This document shows, piece by piece, positions 10,501 through 20,140 of a DNA stretch of 64,000 nt. Source of the stretch: Isochrysis galbana. Lineage: Eukaryota > Haptophyta > Isochrysidales > Isochrysidaceae. The stretch spans positions 6,812,230-6,876,229 of the forward strand of contig CM030932.1 of assembly GCA_018136815.1 (NCBI GenBank), written 5' to 3'. Position 1 is the first letter of the stretch, and each line of letters opens with the position of its first letter. Below the pieces are notes generated by a model. The model was not told the origin of the DNA and searched no databases. It saw nothing but the letters and a program-made list of their open reading frames with translations. The translations under genes and the position numbers were made by a program.

Positions 10501-12096
10501 GTTGGCGGGCACGTCGACGGAGTAGTCCGGCAGGCGGCGGAGGCGTTCATCGCTAGGCGATCCAAGGCGCGCGCGCCAAATCTCCTTGGCCTCCTCATGC
10601 GTGGCGTGCATGTCCTTGTGCTTGTCGGTGGTGTACGGTCCAAGCGAGTACGCCTTGGTCGTCTCGCCCTTGGGGATGGGCTGTACGTCCACATAGAAGC
10701 CTTGGGAGTCGTCACCCATGGTGAAAGGCATGAATGCACCTCCAGGAAGTTCAAAGCCATTCACCTTGCCCATGATGCACTTCATATCATCATTGCGTGA
10801 GCACGCCTTGTGGGTGGAGAGCATGTTGCGTTTGAATGGGCCAAAGGATGCGTCGGGCTTCTCGACCACATGCCATCCAAGGGGTGCACCGGCTTGGGGG
10901 CGCACAAGTGCAAGGAACTTGGCGGTGCCGGTGCCCCAAGTCTTGATTGCCTTGCCACTTGCCACCTCAACCATGTCCGTGCGCGTCTCATCCACGCCAT
11001 CCGGAAAGAAGCTGATGTCGTTGAAGTAGTCCGCCCCGGTGGCGCCCGAGTCGATGAGGATGCGCAGCGAATCATTCTCGGTGTTCTTGGTCGTGGTGGC
11101 GCATATCTTGTTGCAGGTGAAGGTGAGGCGTCCACCACTTTGCTTGTTTTCCTTCTTCATCTTGGCATCGTAGAGGTTGGCCTTGATCTTGGCTTGGAGG
11201 CCCTCCGGCACCTTGTCCCAATCGATCAAGTGCGCGGTGTCGGGGTTGGACCAGCAGATGCCCGCGTGCATGCGGTCGCAGTGGGAGCAGGGCTTCTTGT
11301 CCTTGTTGTTGTTGTTCCTACCACCTCCACGCCCACCTTGGCCAGCCTTGAAGCCCGCCTCATAGGCCTTCTTGATGGCATCCGTGTCATCCTCGGTCTT
11401 GGTCGCTTGCATTGCACGTTGGCCCGGACGCACCGTGGAGCGCACCGCCTCATGCTTATGGGCGATGGCCGCAGCCTCCACAAGGTTCTTGTGCACCATA
11501 TCAGGCCTCTTGCGGTGCTCAACTTCCAAGGAGCCCCATGCCTTGTCCACTTCACGAAGGACTCCTTCTCCACATCCAATGAAGCTCGCTTTCATGTCGA
11601 GGCACAACTCGGCCACGGAGACTTCGCGCGCGGTGCCCTTGAGTCCTTGGAAGATGCCAAACATGTTGTCAAAGCGGTTGGTGACCTCCTCCCTTGAGGG
11701 GAACTCCTGGAGGTTGGTCATCTTGAGTGTGTCATACTCCATCTTCTTGTCTTCAGCCTTGTCTTCGGTGTTGACCGCCACGTGCAACTCGTCGATGTGT
11801 TTGAACGCACGGTGGCCGTCGTACTTCTCTTCCTCCTCATCCGTGTAGAGCACATCCAAGGTGGCCACAAGCTTGTCATCCTTGATGCACATGATGAGGA
11901 GGTCATATGCCTTGTTCAGTTCCACCTGGGTGGCTTCCTTGTCCTTGTCGGCGTCATCGACGCTTTCCGTCTTGTTCTTGAGCATCGCACGTCGGCAACC
12001 GTTCTTGCCGGCCATCGCGAGCAACTTGGGCCTGAATGCTCTCCATTCAGCACCATCCTTGTTGTAGAAGAAGATCTTGTCATTGTTCTTGTCCAT
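7573..12096 (-). CDS. Copia gag-pol polyprotein (single 1507-codon frame)
   Basis: Fossil element's own gene. Parts in order from the N-terminus: gag; a zinc knuckle (CSHCDRMHAGIC, near residue 270); an aspartic protease core (LIDSGAT, near 347); integrase (about 560-720, including VFYDVFSGLVFAYP); reverse transcriptase with YVDD (near 1168); and RNase H (VDASWDVVRSTSGW, near 1370). Protease-integrase-RT-RNase H is the copia order. A single frame for gag and pol is common in this superfamily. Confidence 0.92.
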   Translation of the reverse strand: MDKNNDKIFFYNKDGAEWRAFRPKLLAMAGKNGCRRAMLKNKTESVDDADKDKEATQVELNKAYDLLIMCIKDDKLVATLDVLYTDEEEEKYDGHRAFKHIDELHVAVNTEDKAEDKKMEYDTLKMTNLQEFPSREEVTNRFDNMFGIFQGLKGTAREVSVAELCLDMKASFIGCGEGVLREVDKAWGSLEVEHRKRPDMVHKNLVEAAAIAHKHEAVRSTVRPGQRAMQATKTEDDTDAIKKAYEAGFKAGQGGRGGGRNNNNKDKKPCSHCDRMHAGICWSNPDTAHLIDWDKVPEGLQAKIKANLYDAKMKKENKQSGGRLTFTCNKICATTTKNTENDSLRILIDSGATGADYFNDISFFPDGVDETRTDMVEVASGKAIKTWGTGTAKFLALVRPQAGAPLGWHVVEKPDASFGPFKRNMLSTHKACSRNDDMKCIMGKVNGFELPGGAFMPFTMGDDSQGFYVDVQPIPKGETTKAYSLGPYTTDKHKDMHATHEEAKEIWRARLGSPSDERLRRLPDYSVDVPANLKRLQARKAEDVNEVALKANAQRRPGGGGGGPWMTNAVGDVITNDILTMPCRSVLTGYKYVDVFYDVFSGLVFAYPMRFKSEHPTMLQRFLADTQGFFTVKRLHSDNEPVLKSDKVQEICDSNLIRKQESNPYEPWGNPAEIAVKLLERTMRPLLLGCNAPQEYWEFALYPAMVIINRIPGAKDTAPPLVRAGIRHTVNLSMLKVFGCKAIVQKPKAYRDNNLSEQAQECIYLGPARYHTGNIFMSLETGKVFVSGVHATFMETEFPWKTTRGGEIPIDKTDQYGKMHGSIYAFGIPEDHEDPDYTPSEHSYSGPITEVEEDASDNTSDSTPPIRAPQRHRRIIESDEEDDDTLTPSGEVQRGPFESEDGKEDTAPRRSSRIAGEELPYTVMDYSTLGNDNTILGDESASEYSASMCHKILMATEVCDDAIYIGFPKPFKPHQLKYLPQDEQDLWEEARMKEYNTLVTNKTFIDEKPIKEVGRAIPLGETLRYKRDGIRKSRMYVQGFRQVPGIDFDLSYSPTISHGGFRLFCVISVIMCTYKGAADAISAYTQSELPPNERVWVRMPKNYRKYDEHGQELAALLGQSLYGLVQSGRNWWLKLSMWLEAFGFIVAFSEPCLYVLRDEDSFMVMATYVDDMPWGSNDMKLVRKVFEAMEKDGFKLTWHEGLDEVLGAQLKEVSDGIILHQGDYINKMMGAHLEEMTKYEDTLRNTVDTPCNSYLGKDVIEAQDEKERIKAELDPKFGTKYRGLVGSLLYAAVVSNPDISYTVGQLCRAMSFPTVNLWQAALHCLLYLKNRGTMGLKYYKNNGDSPIIGLFRQGEGMVRGMVDASWDVVRSTSGWLIFINGSLVDWGSKRQNSISLSANEAETMAASLASQRIENFRNTLADLGWKQAEPSPLLSDSKGAKALADNPIMKGLARHIHRRELYVRELTQKNVLRVYHVQTELNVADMMTKPLAANKFTKFRGLIMVRI

Positions 12097-12126
12097 GTCT
12101 CTTTGTCTCTCGGCGGGGGTACCAGA

Positions 12127-12373
12127 TGAGTGGCGAAAGCTGTCTTGTTACTTGTCTCTTAGGGGTCTCTACCCTTGCACGGTCCGTTGTCCGTTCAAAC
12201 GACTCAACCACGTTCAAACGACTCAACCGCCGTAACCGACTCAACCGCCGATCACGTAACCGACACAAAAACAAAACCCCAACAAGAACAAATGTTTTGC
12301 ACACCACTTAGCCATAGCTAGGCCTTGTGTTCACGACACACATGAAGCCTTGCATGAAGCCTTGCGCTTCTCA
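12127..12373 (-). repeat. 5' LTR of the whole copia element
   Basis: 247 bp, TG...CA. On the element strand it is followed by tctggtacccccgccgag, which resembles a tRNA primer-binding site (TGGTA start). Confidence 0.92.
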
Positions 12374-13310
12374 TCCACGGTACGTCCGGGCCAACGTGCA
12401 ATGCAAGCGACCAAGACCGAGGATGACACGGATGCCATCAAGAAGGCCTATGAGGCGGGCTTCAAGGCTGGCCAAGGTGGGCGTGGAGGTGGTAGGAGCA
12501 ACAACAACAAGGACAAGAAGCCTTGCTCCCACTGCGACCGCATGCACACGGGCATCTGCTGGTCCAACCCCGACACCGCGCACTTGATCGATTGGGACAA
12601 GGTGCCGGAGGGCCTCCAAGCCAAGATCAAGGCCAACCTCTATGATGCCAAGATGAAGAAGGAAAACAAGCAAAGTGGTGGACGCCTCACCTTCACCTGC
12701 AACAAGATCTGTGCAACCACGACCAAGAACACCGAGGATGATGCCTTACGCATCCTCATCGACTCGGGCGCCACCGGGGCGGACTACTTCAACGACATCA
12801 GCTTCTTCCCGGACGGCGTGGATGAGACGCGCTTGGCTTCTCGTCGATGAAGGTCTTGTTGGTCACCAAGGTGTTGTACTCCTTCATGCGTGCCTCCTCC
12901 CACAAGTCTTGTTCATCTTGTGGTAGGTACTTGAGTTGGTGCGGCTTGAAGGGCTTTGGGAAGCCGATGTAGATGGCGTCGTCGCACACCTCGGTCGCCA
13001 TCAAGATCTTGTGGCACATCGACGCCGAGTACTCGCTAGCACTCTCGTCGCCCAAGATGGTGTTGTCGTTGCCCAAGGTGGAGTAGTCCATCACCGTGTA
13101 CGGGAGCTCCTCTCCCGCGATGCACCTCGGCAAGGACGTCATCGAGGCGCAAGACGAGAAAGAGCGGATCAAGACGGAGCTCGATCCCAAGTTTGGCACC
13201 AAGTACCGCGGCCTTGTCGGTAGTCTCCTCTACGCCGCCGTGGTGAGCAACCCCGGCGAACAAGTTCACCAAGTTCCGTGGGCTGATCATGGTTCGCATC
13301 TGAGATCTTG

Positions 13311-13625
13311 CTACCCTAAAGAAAAAGAAGCAAAAAGAAAAAGGGTGCTACGCACGGGACTCCCTCTGGGCGGTAAACACGCCCCTCCGGTCGTGATTAT
13401 TGTAAACGGACCATGGCTCAACTTTAGTTGTGTCCCATATTCGACGGAACGCCACCTAGTAGCCGCCCCCCACGCACACACACTTCTCACTATGTATGGT
13501 ACTCCCACGAGTCAAGTGAAACGCCCACACCAGGGGGTGGGGGGCATCAAGGGATCCGACATATGATTTTTCACCTTGAGTTAGGACGTCTACATCTGAG
13601 AAGAAACAAACATGAGAAAATCGAG
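13311..13625. other. Intergenic stretch after the copia cluster
   Basis: Begins with an A-rich run (aaagaaaaagaagcaaaaag). It contains no coding signal I can support. It is followed by the 3' end of the lipase gene on the minus strand. Confidence 0.4.
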
Positions 13626-16600
13626 TCAACCTGCAGCCGAGTTAGCCTTGTGAGGTTTTCGTGAATACAACTTTCCCGCTAAAATTTTACGTTCCCCTTT
13701 CGAGGGGTTGCGCCCTAGCAACCCATTGCAGATGGCATCCTCGCCATCGCCCATCGCATCTGGCACCCAATTCAATGGTGCCGGCCGGCCGCTCAGACGT
13801 CCTCGACATTTGCAATCCTTGCTCGCAATCGCTTGAGCCGCCGTCGCTGAAGCTAGAGTCGTGCTCATAGGCATGTCGAACGATGGCAGCGTCGATGGCT
13901 GATTGAGTTTGGCTAATGAAGTATGGCCCCTTTGATCAGTAGTATCTAATGGCGGCAACTCAGCATGGTCATCTCCATTTGCTTTTTTCTTGTGCACGGG
14001 CCAAGTCGGTGCGCGACTTGTCAAACCGTCTTCGGAAACACAACTGCCTTCGGGTGATAACGGGAGCGGAAAAGTCCTGTGCCCAATATCCAAGTGATGA
14101 GCGAAAGCTCCCACTCGTACATCCGCCTCGATAAAGAGCGCCGGCGGTGCTTGTCCTTGCAGAACGTCAGAACGATGAACATCTAATGCATGCGCGCAAC
14201 GAGTGAGAGCATGCTCAAGCCTCGTTTGCAGTGCGATGCGTCTCAGGTGGGGAAAAGCCATTCGTTGGCCTCCTGCTACAAAATAGGCGACATCAGAGCG
14301 AGTTGGTGCCTTGAGGATACGCCACGTCAAATCCGCTAGGCGTGGCTGCGGGAAAATGTTGACGTCCGTTGGCTTTCCAAGGTAGACCTACTCAGCAAGC
14401 CAGGGCACATGGAAGGGCGAATCTAATGGGCCGCATGTGGGTCTACGCACTCGTATTGCGTGCACAAGTCAGCATTGGCATTACCGGGCTTAGTTTCACC
14501 TGAGAGCAGAGACTCGACAGCTCTGAGGGAAGGTAGCCGCCCTTAGCATCGTACTTGAGGAGGCGCGCGCGCACATCGCTCACAATATGACGCTCAAGGC
14601 GGTGGAGCGGTGATATAGGTGTTGTTACGTCGTCGACAAGGAAGGGCACGACATGTGGATTGACCTGGCGGCAGACCAAAGGGATGCGAACGTCGTGGAG
14701 GAGGCATATGAAAATCTGAAACATTAGAGTAGCGATGCCATAGCTTCCCTTGCGTGCGCACATCCGCCAACCACGAGTTTCGAGGCGCTAGGCCACACAC
14801 CGGGTGGGGGTGGAAGGTGCGGTGGGGGGCAGTGACACCTGTGACACGATGAAGTGCGTTGCTGAGAATTGGGCTGCTAGAGCTGCAAGAGGAATGTCGC
14901 TCTGAAATGACCCGTCGCGGAAGCGGAGGCCAGCTGCCTCATGAGGCGCAAAGATTGTGCCATCAGCAGCCTTGGCGAGGAGCTTGGCCGGCCGCATTAC
15001 GCCAGGGAGCGCGCAAGAGGCCTGGACAGCTGAACGAATCAGTACGTTTGGCGCGTTGACATGGTTGAGAAGAGTCGCAGAACCTTTCGTGGAAAAGGGA
15101 GTCGACGTTGAAATCGAAACAACGCGACCAGTTCGCGCATGCGCCTCTGCAAATGTGTAATCGGCGCAGACGCCACGGATAGCCTCAAGGAAGGTGTCGG
15201 CGTTCAATGCGACGCCTTGTGAGATGAGTCGGCGGAACATTGTTTGCGCGGGGTCAAGCCATGAGGCTCCCTCTGCCACAGTCTCGACGAAAAACCTGAG
15301 GCGGGACAAGAGGGGCAAGGAGCCGACATATGTTGAGCAAGGCGACGAGGAGATGCTTAGTACGTTGGACAACAAGAGCACGATCGAATGATATGGACGA
15401 ACGTACCTTGGTAGCTCGGCATCGGTATGGCATGCAAGCATTGCAGCAACAATCGAGCCTCCGGAAGTCCCCGAGATGACGCGAGGAAGAAGTCCTCGCT
15501 CATGAAGCTCTTTGACAACCCCAAGATGATATAGAGCGATAGCGCCACCGCCCGAGAGGCACAAAGCAGTACAGCCATGAGCATGCAATGCCGCACGCAC
15601 CCATGCGCGCTTAGCAGCATCGCCGAAGCGCGTAGCTGGCACAAGCCGGGCGTCGTTTTCAGCCCTGCAGCTGGCGGGCACCAGTGTCGCATCTTTTCTG
15701 GTCGCGCTAGTCGTGTGGGCGTATGCAACGCTGGTCTCTTCCGAAGTGGCATTAGATGGACGAGTAGAGGTGGAATTATGAAGGCTGGGAGTGTCGGATC
15801 CGAACTCATCATCGAAACTACCCTCTCCCGTGCGTGGGGCCACCGTCAATGCCCTAGATGGACTTGGTACCGTTTGTTCGCCTGCCGCTTCAATGTCAAG
15901 TTCTCGGTCAGAGCTCCTCACTTCGAATGTCCGTCTGAGCTCCTCCCAATCCGTACCCACGAGTTCGTAGACGCTAGCCTCAATCTCGTGGATCAAGGCC
16001 TCGAGTAGCGCGTGAGTACCGTTCCCCATGCCGATGCGTGCGTAATTCTGCGGATTGTTAATCCCACCGAAAGAACGATTTGCAAGAGCAAGGAGAAGAT
16101 CAGCGAGCGCCGAAGGGTCGCCCTGGTCGCGAGCGGCGGTGCGTGCATGCAGCAATGCGGTTGTGGCACTAACAACGAGCCGCGCATCGAAGTGCGGCGA
16201 GGCAGTCGCGCCCCACCACTCGGCACCGCCTTCAATCTCGTCCAACTCGCGCCTAGCCTTCAAGTATTCGTCCATGGTGGAGGCGTGCAAGCAGCGCCGC
16301 CGCAGCTCGAAGTTCCGTGCAAAACAACGCGGCCTCCATACTGCTTTTGCCACACCCGTCGCGTTGAGAGCGTCCAAGAACGGCCGGCCAAGAACGATGC
16401 CGGCGGTCAACCGCGCGGCAAGGATAGGCGCCAGCGGGATGAGCTCAAGCGCTGAGATGAGGACCGCACGCAGCATCAGGGCGAGCTTGAGGGGCGAAGT
16501 CGGCACGTGATGGATGCGGTCGGTGAGCGCATAGCGGCCACCCACCACTGCAATATTGAAGACACATGCAGCGTAGCGGAGCCGGCCATAAGAGAGTCCG

Positions 16601-17520
16601 AAGAACCACCAAGCACGGACGAGGCACCATCCCGCCAGTCGTAGCAACAGGGTGGCAATCAGTGCGAGCGCGTCGGCGTCTTTGCAGGCGCGCGGTAGCG
16701 CGGGTGAAGTCAGACTCCCGGAGAGCAGCGCAGTCCGAACGGAGGTCGAAACCAAGTATGAGGGCAGCCAACGTGTGAGGCCGAGCCCATCGACCGCAGC
16801 GGCGGCTACAGGCAGGATCGGCTCAATCTCGTCTTGGAGGGCTGCCTCGAGGGCAGCAACAGGGTTGTGCCGTTCGAGTGCGATCAGAATGCGGCAGCAT
16901 AGCGCGTTGAAGAGGAGTGTGGTCGCGACGTAGTGAGCGAGGTGTGCAGCTGGGGCGTGTGAAGAGCTCGCGACAGTCCAGCCGATCAGGCAGGTTGTCA
17001 CATGGAAGAGAAGCGCCTCGGTAGAGAAGAGCGCTGGCTCGACGGCCGCGGGCACGAAGCTATCGAATGAATAGGCCGACGCGGCAGCCTGGAATACGAC
17101 CAGACCGACCACACATGCAGAGCCCAGAAGCAGCACAAGCGCGCGGTGGCGCCGCTGGCGCAAGCTCACCGCCACACGTACAATCGAGCTCGCAACTAGC
17201 GCGACGAGCAGCAGGCCGATGAGAGCAGCCTGCATCATGAAGGGTGTACGCGCCTCAATCAGGCCGAGGAGTACCAGCGGCGTGAATAGGTTGGGTAGCA
17301 GAAGGAGCAGGCCCGCGCAGAGCGAGCCAGCAAGCAGGAGCAGGTCTGGTGGCAGCATGCCAACATACGTTCCGCGCCCATCGGTGCTGGGTTGGCCGAC
17401 GGCGGCGGCGGCGGCGGCGGCGGCGGCTGATGATGACGAGACGGCGAAGGAGGACGAGGAGCTCAGCGAGTGAATCACGCTCAGCCTGCCCCGGCGCAGG
17501 AAGGCGGTGACGTCCGCCAT
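13626..17520 (-). CDS. SDP1/TGL-type patatin triacylglycerol lipase, three exons
   Basis: My model joins exons 17520-14839, 14664-14500 and 14387-13626, with GT-AG introns of 174 and 112 bp, both phase 0. It gives 1202 residues. Residues 1-330 hold several hydrophobic segments and an alanine run. About residues 400-540 resemble the DUF3336 region that precedes the catalytic domain. The patatin core has LCLSGGGAIALYHLGVV (oxyanion loop), nucleophile Ser686 in GTSGGS and Asp869 in FRDGSFQSD. The splices restore the conserved HFIVSQ-VNPHVVPF and the family's C-terminal block (VNIFP, later GQRMAFPHLRRIALQTRLEHAL). SDP1/Tgl3-5 enzymes hydrolyse storage triacylglycerol at lipid droplets. The polar tail after about residue 1010 is unassigned. 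The N-terminal membrane region is longer than in plant SDP1. Confidence 0.9.
17399..17430. repeat. GCG/CGC trinucleotide run inside the lipase gene
   Basis: A run of ggc/gcg triplets encodes about nine alanines near residue 35 of the lipase. It is in frame and tolerated. Confidence 0.8.
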
Positions 17521-17639
17521 CTCGGCTCCGCGGCCTGCCTCGCGTCAGTCCACACACATCACAAGCACCACATAGCAGTGTTCGGAAAAGAAAACGAGCT
17601 CTAGAGCTAAACGTCTTTGCCGAGATTTATAGTTGTTAC

Positions 17640-17850
17640 CCCCCAGGAGCCAACGCCCCCCAGGAGCTCTCGGGGGCCCCCGAGAGCGATCGGGGGGGAA
17701 TTTTCACCCGATCGCCAACAGCCCCACCGAGAGCTATCGGGGGACCGAGAAAATCCCCCGAGAGCTATTGGGAGATTGCTAATGGGGGGTGCCGTAAGCG
17801 GATCTCCCAGTAACTATCGGGGGGAGATGAAATCCCCCGAGAGCAAACGG
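17640..17850. repeat. Cluster of CGAGAGC-NATCGGGGG palindrome-like motifs
   Basis: Variants of ccccgagagc(g/t)atcggggg occur about six times (near 17663, 17680, 17729, 17757, 17812 and 17836). They are spaced roughly 25-50 bp apart and flanked by C or G runs, so many can pair with each other. The cluster lies between the lipase start (17520) and a CT microsatellite. Function unknown. Confidence 0.7.
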
Positions 17851-17853
17851 GGG

Positions 17854-17972
17854 GTTCTCTCTCTCTCTCTCTCCCTCTCCCTCTCTCTCTCTCTCTCTCC
17901 CTCCCTCCCTCCCTCCCTCCCTCCCTCCCTCTCCCTCCCTCCCTCCCTCCCTCTCTCTCTCTCCCTCTCTCA
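17854..17972. repeat. CT / CCCT microsatellite
   Basis: Almost pure (ct)n and (ccct)n over about 118 bp, just outside the left end of the viral element. Confidence 0.95.
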
Positions 17973-18094
17973 GGAGGCAGCAGTAGGGTGCGCGCAACAG
18001 CGCAACAGCGCCGTCCCACTCGACATCGTCTCAGCCGAAACTTCAATGGGTGGGGGAAGGAAGGGGAGGGTGGCGGAAATAGGTGGTGGGCGGC

Positions 18095-18926
18095 AAAGCG
18101 GGCTGAAATACACACCGACTCACTGGGGCAGAAAAATGGCCTCTAGAGGGGGTTTCCTCGAGGGGCCTCAAAAATTTTCCTCGGGTGGGAGTCGAACCCC
18201 ACGCTTCCACACCGCGGTCAGGACTTCCGCGCCCACTGAGCCAGTTGCGGTATCTAGAGTGCCAGCTAGAGTGAAACCAATGCTCTTACACATTGCGCTC
18301 CTGCGCGCGCCCCCCGCTCTCCTCCTTGCGCGAGTCCCGCTGTCCTGCCAGTGTCTGGAGCCTGCCTGTGCCAGGTCCTGCCCCCTTTCGAGTTCGGTCT
18401 TCGTGGATGCGACTCGTTGTGTATCGCGCGCGTGGTGAGAGAGCCGCTGCTGGTGTCCTTCCCCCTCCCTTGTGCCTTGTGATGCGCGTGTGGTTTTGTA
18501 CGCGTCCGGTGTGGTGAGCGTGCACTCTGCGTAGTTCTGGTTGGTTGTTCGACGCAGCGCAGTATGACTGTTCGTGGTTCCTGTGTGAGCCCCTCGTTCC
18601 CTTTTGTCGCTGCGTATGGGCTGATGAGTCGGTGCGCGCGTGTGTGTGTGTGTGTTGGTGGTGCTGGTCCCCCCCTGGTCCCCCCTTTGATGCGCGCGCG
18701 TGATGGTCTCGTGCTGTTGATTTGTGTGTGTGTTGTACGACGCAGCGCAGGAAGTGATTCAGACAGAGAGTCGTAGGCCCGACAGAGAGCGTCCCACAGA
18801 GGCGCGCACAGACACACACAGACAGGCACACAGAGGCACACACACAGCCCCACAGAGCGACACACAGCCGCGCGCAGCTGGTGGCAGGACGGTCACGAAG
18901 GGTGACAGGTCGTTCACGAAGGGGCG
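18095..18926 (+). repeat. Left terminal inverted repeat of the PLV
   Basis: 832 bp, the reverse complement of 28573-29403. It holds a tRNA-like segment near its outer end and CA/TG-rich low-complexity sequence (tgtgtgtgtg, cacacaga) further in. Open frames inside it are low-complexity and I do not believe them. Confidence 0.95.
18179..18250 (-). other. tRNA-like segment with A and B boxes (left TIR)
   Basis: On the minus strand, tggctcagtggg fits the tRNA A box (TRGCNNAGYNGG) and ggttcgactcc fits the B box (GGTTCGANTCC). Between them cgcgg...ccgcg can form a 5-bp anticodon-like stem. The loop there is 9 nt and I cannot pair an acceptor stem, so it is not an ordinary tRNA gene. It could be a Pol III promoter or a tRNA mimic. 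Confidence 0.45.
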
Positions 18927-18992
18927 CTCACCACAAGCTGAGTGGGGGGTCGTGGGGGTATGGTAAGTGCACAGTCTACCTGAGAATTTAAA

Positions 18993-19328
18993 ATGGGGTC
19001 CGAAAGGGTCGTGTACTGGTTGGAGGCGGTTGGTGGCACAGTAGTGGGGAGCCTTTCATATGTAGGCAGCACGACAGATCTCAATCGTCGCCTACGCCAG
19101 CACAACTGTGAGATAAGTGGAGGAGCCCGGTACACCACAAAGATAAAAACGAACACAGGTTGTTCATGGCATGTCCACACATATGTGACTGGATTCGTGA
19201 ATGAGAGAGAGGCCTTAAGCTTCGAATATCGGCTCGATCGTTCGATGCGCCGATGCAAACATTTGAGTTCCAAAGAGGCAGTGCTGGACAGAATGTTATC
19301 GAACAATGTGCATTTGGTTAGGTGCTGA
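18993..19328 (+). CDS. PLV GIY-YIG nuclease
   Basis: 111 residues from ATG 18993. The GIY-YIG fold pattern is visible: VYWLEAV, then SYVGSTTDLNRRLRQHN (YVG plus the basic helix), GGARYT, and a Glu in NEREALSFE. Such single-domain nucleases (SLX1/UvrC type) are common in virophages, PLVs and giant viruses. It is the first gene inside the left repeat and is preceded by AT-rich sequence. It probably acts on branched or nicked DNA during replication or recombination (inference). Confidence 0.85.
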   Translation: MGSERVVYWLEAVGGTVVGSLSYVGSTTDLNRRLRQHNCEISGGARYTTKIKTNTGCSWHVHTYVTGFVNEREALSFEYRLDRSMRRCKHLSSKEAVLDRMLSNNVHLVRC

Positions 19329-19339
19329 TGAGGAAATAA

Positions 19340-19380
19340 AAAATTTGTAACTCGCGCATCGGGAAATTTTTTTCTGTGAC
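19340..19380 (+). promoter_or_regulatory. T-run promoter-like motif of PLV genes (one of several)
   Basis: gaaatttttttctgtgac near 19361 has close relatives at about 23509 (caaattttttttctcttcc), 25446 (aatatttttttctttgg) and, on the minus strand, 28445 (aaaaattttctct). Each lies some 30-60 bp before a PLV gene. A shared viral promoter is a reasonable reading. Confidence 0.45.
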
Positions 19381-19419
19381 ACTAGATAACACCACACCCC
19401 ACCACCCCACCCTCACCCC

Positions 19420-20073
19420 ATGCCCTTCAGCAATATCTCGCTCGATGAGATTTCGTATGCATCCTTGGTCAAAGGGAAGACAGCTGTATCGCCGAAGACT
19501 GTGACTGTCCGAGTCAATGCAAAAGGAGAGACCCTGAACCTACAGCTAGGCAGCACTCCCGACGATGCACACACCGTCCTGTTCAAGCCGACCCCGCCAC
19601 CAAATGAGCCGACGAAAACGATGTGGACGTTGGATCTAGTGATTCCTCACGGAAGTGACACATGGAAGCTGTTGAGTGAGCTCGACGAGCGTAATATTCA
19701 TGAGGCCATGACTAGATCCATCGAATGGTTTGGTCGGTCTATGGACGAGGAGAGTGTGAGAGAGGCGTACACCACTATCCTGCGTTTCAATGACAAGCAA
19801 AATATATGGGTTGCGCGCGTAAAGATTAATGTCGGCGAGAAGGGTGCAACGAAGGTTTTCGAGCACGAAGTGGGACAGCTCGGCGAGAACGTCAAGACAC
19901 TTGTCACATACGACAGCATCCAAAGGGGTTCGAAGTGCTTTGTCAAGCTCGGCTCTCCGGGTTTGTGGCTCATGAATCGAGGCTTTGGCATGACGCTGTA
20001 CGCGAAGAGCGTGCTCGTGTTCCCATGGTGTGAGGGTGGGGATGGCGATGAGGATGACTTTGAGTTCTTGTAG
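19420..20073 (+). CDS. PLV protein, DUF5871-like (unknown function)
   Basis: 217 residues. The opening FSNISLDEISYASL, the central LLSELDERNIHEAM...IEWFG and the acidic end recall the DUF5871 family found in giant viruses and their satellites. I judge the match by pattern only. It has no membrane segment. A T-run promoter-like motif lies 42-58 bp upstream. A nucleic-acid-binding role has been suspected for such proteins, but nothing here proves it. Confidence 0.55.
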   Translation: MPFSNISLDEISYASLVKGKTAVSPKTVTVRVNAKGETLNLQLGSTPDDAHTVLFKPTPPPNEPTKTMWTLDLVIPHGSDTWKLLSELDERNIHEAMTRSIEWFGRSMDEESVREAYTTILRFNDKQNIWVARVKINVGEKGATKVFEHEVGQLGENVKTLVTYDSIQRGSKCFVKLGSPGLWLMNRGFGMTLYAKSVLVFPWCEGGDGDEDDFEFL

Positions 20074-20140
20074 ATTAGCCAAATCCGAAAATGAAAAAAG
20101 AATAATTTTTTGACCCACAGGTTTGTAAGACCAAAAAGGA

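Larger units (their letters stand above)
7262..12373 (-). mobile_element. Whole-looking Ty1/copia LTR retrotransposon
   Basis: Element of 5112 bp on the minus strand. Its two 247-bp LTRs (12127-12373 and 7262-7508) start TG, end CA, and look identical by eye. The 5-bp sequence tccac flanks both sides (7257-7261 and 12374-12378), a clean target duplication. A primer-binding-site-like tggtacccccgcc follows the 5' LTR, and a purine run precedes the 3' LTR. One long frame fills the interior. It looks whole and recently inserted. The target is the gag region of another copy of the same family. Confidence 0.93.
4672..13310. mobile_element. Ty1/copia cluster: one whole element nested in rearranged older copies
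   Basis: Fossil LTR-retrotransposon cluster. All pieces belong to one copia family. They lie on both strands as a patchwork: pol pieces on both strands at 4.67-6.24 kb, a plus-strand LTR and gag start at 6242-7200, one whole minus-strand element at 7262-12373, and gag/pol pieces on both strands at 12.38-13.31 kb. The pieces are very similar to each other, so all look young. Outside the whole element, the copies are broken in roughly half a dozen places by rearrangement. Assembly mixing of similar copies could contribute. Confidence 0.85.

Noticed and set aside
17640-17850. CRISPR array
   Set aside because: Repeats are short, variable, unevenly spaced and mutually inverted; the host is eukaryotic.
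18179-18250. A functional tRNA gene in the viral terminal repeat
   Set aside because: A and B boxes match, but I cannot pair an acceptor stem and the anticodon-type loop is 9 nt; kept only as tRNA-like.
18266-18865. Long minus-strand frames inside the left viral repeat (and mirror frames at 28.6-29.2 kb)
   Set aside because: Cys/Val or Thr/His-rich low-complexity translations of TG/CA repeats, open in several frames at once; no protein-like pattern.
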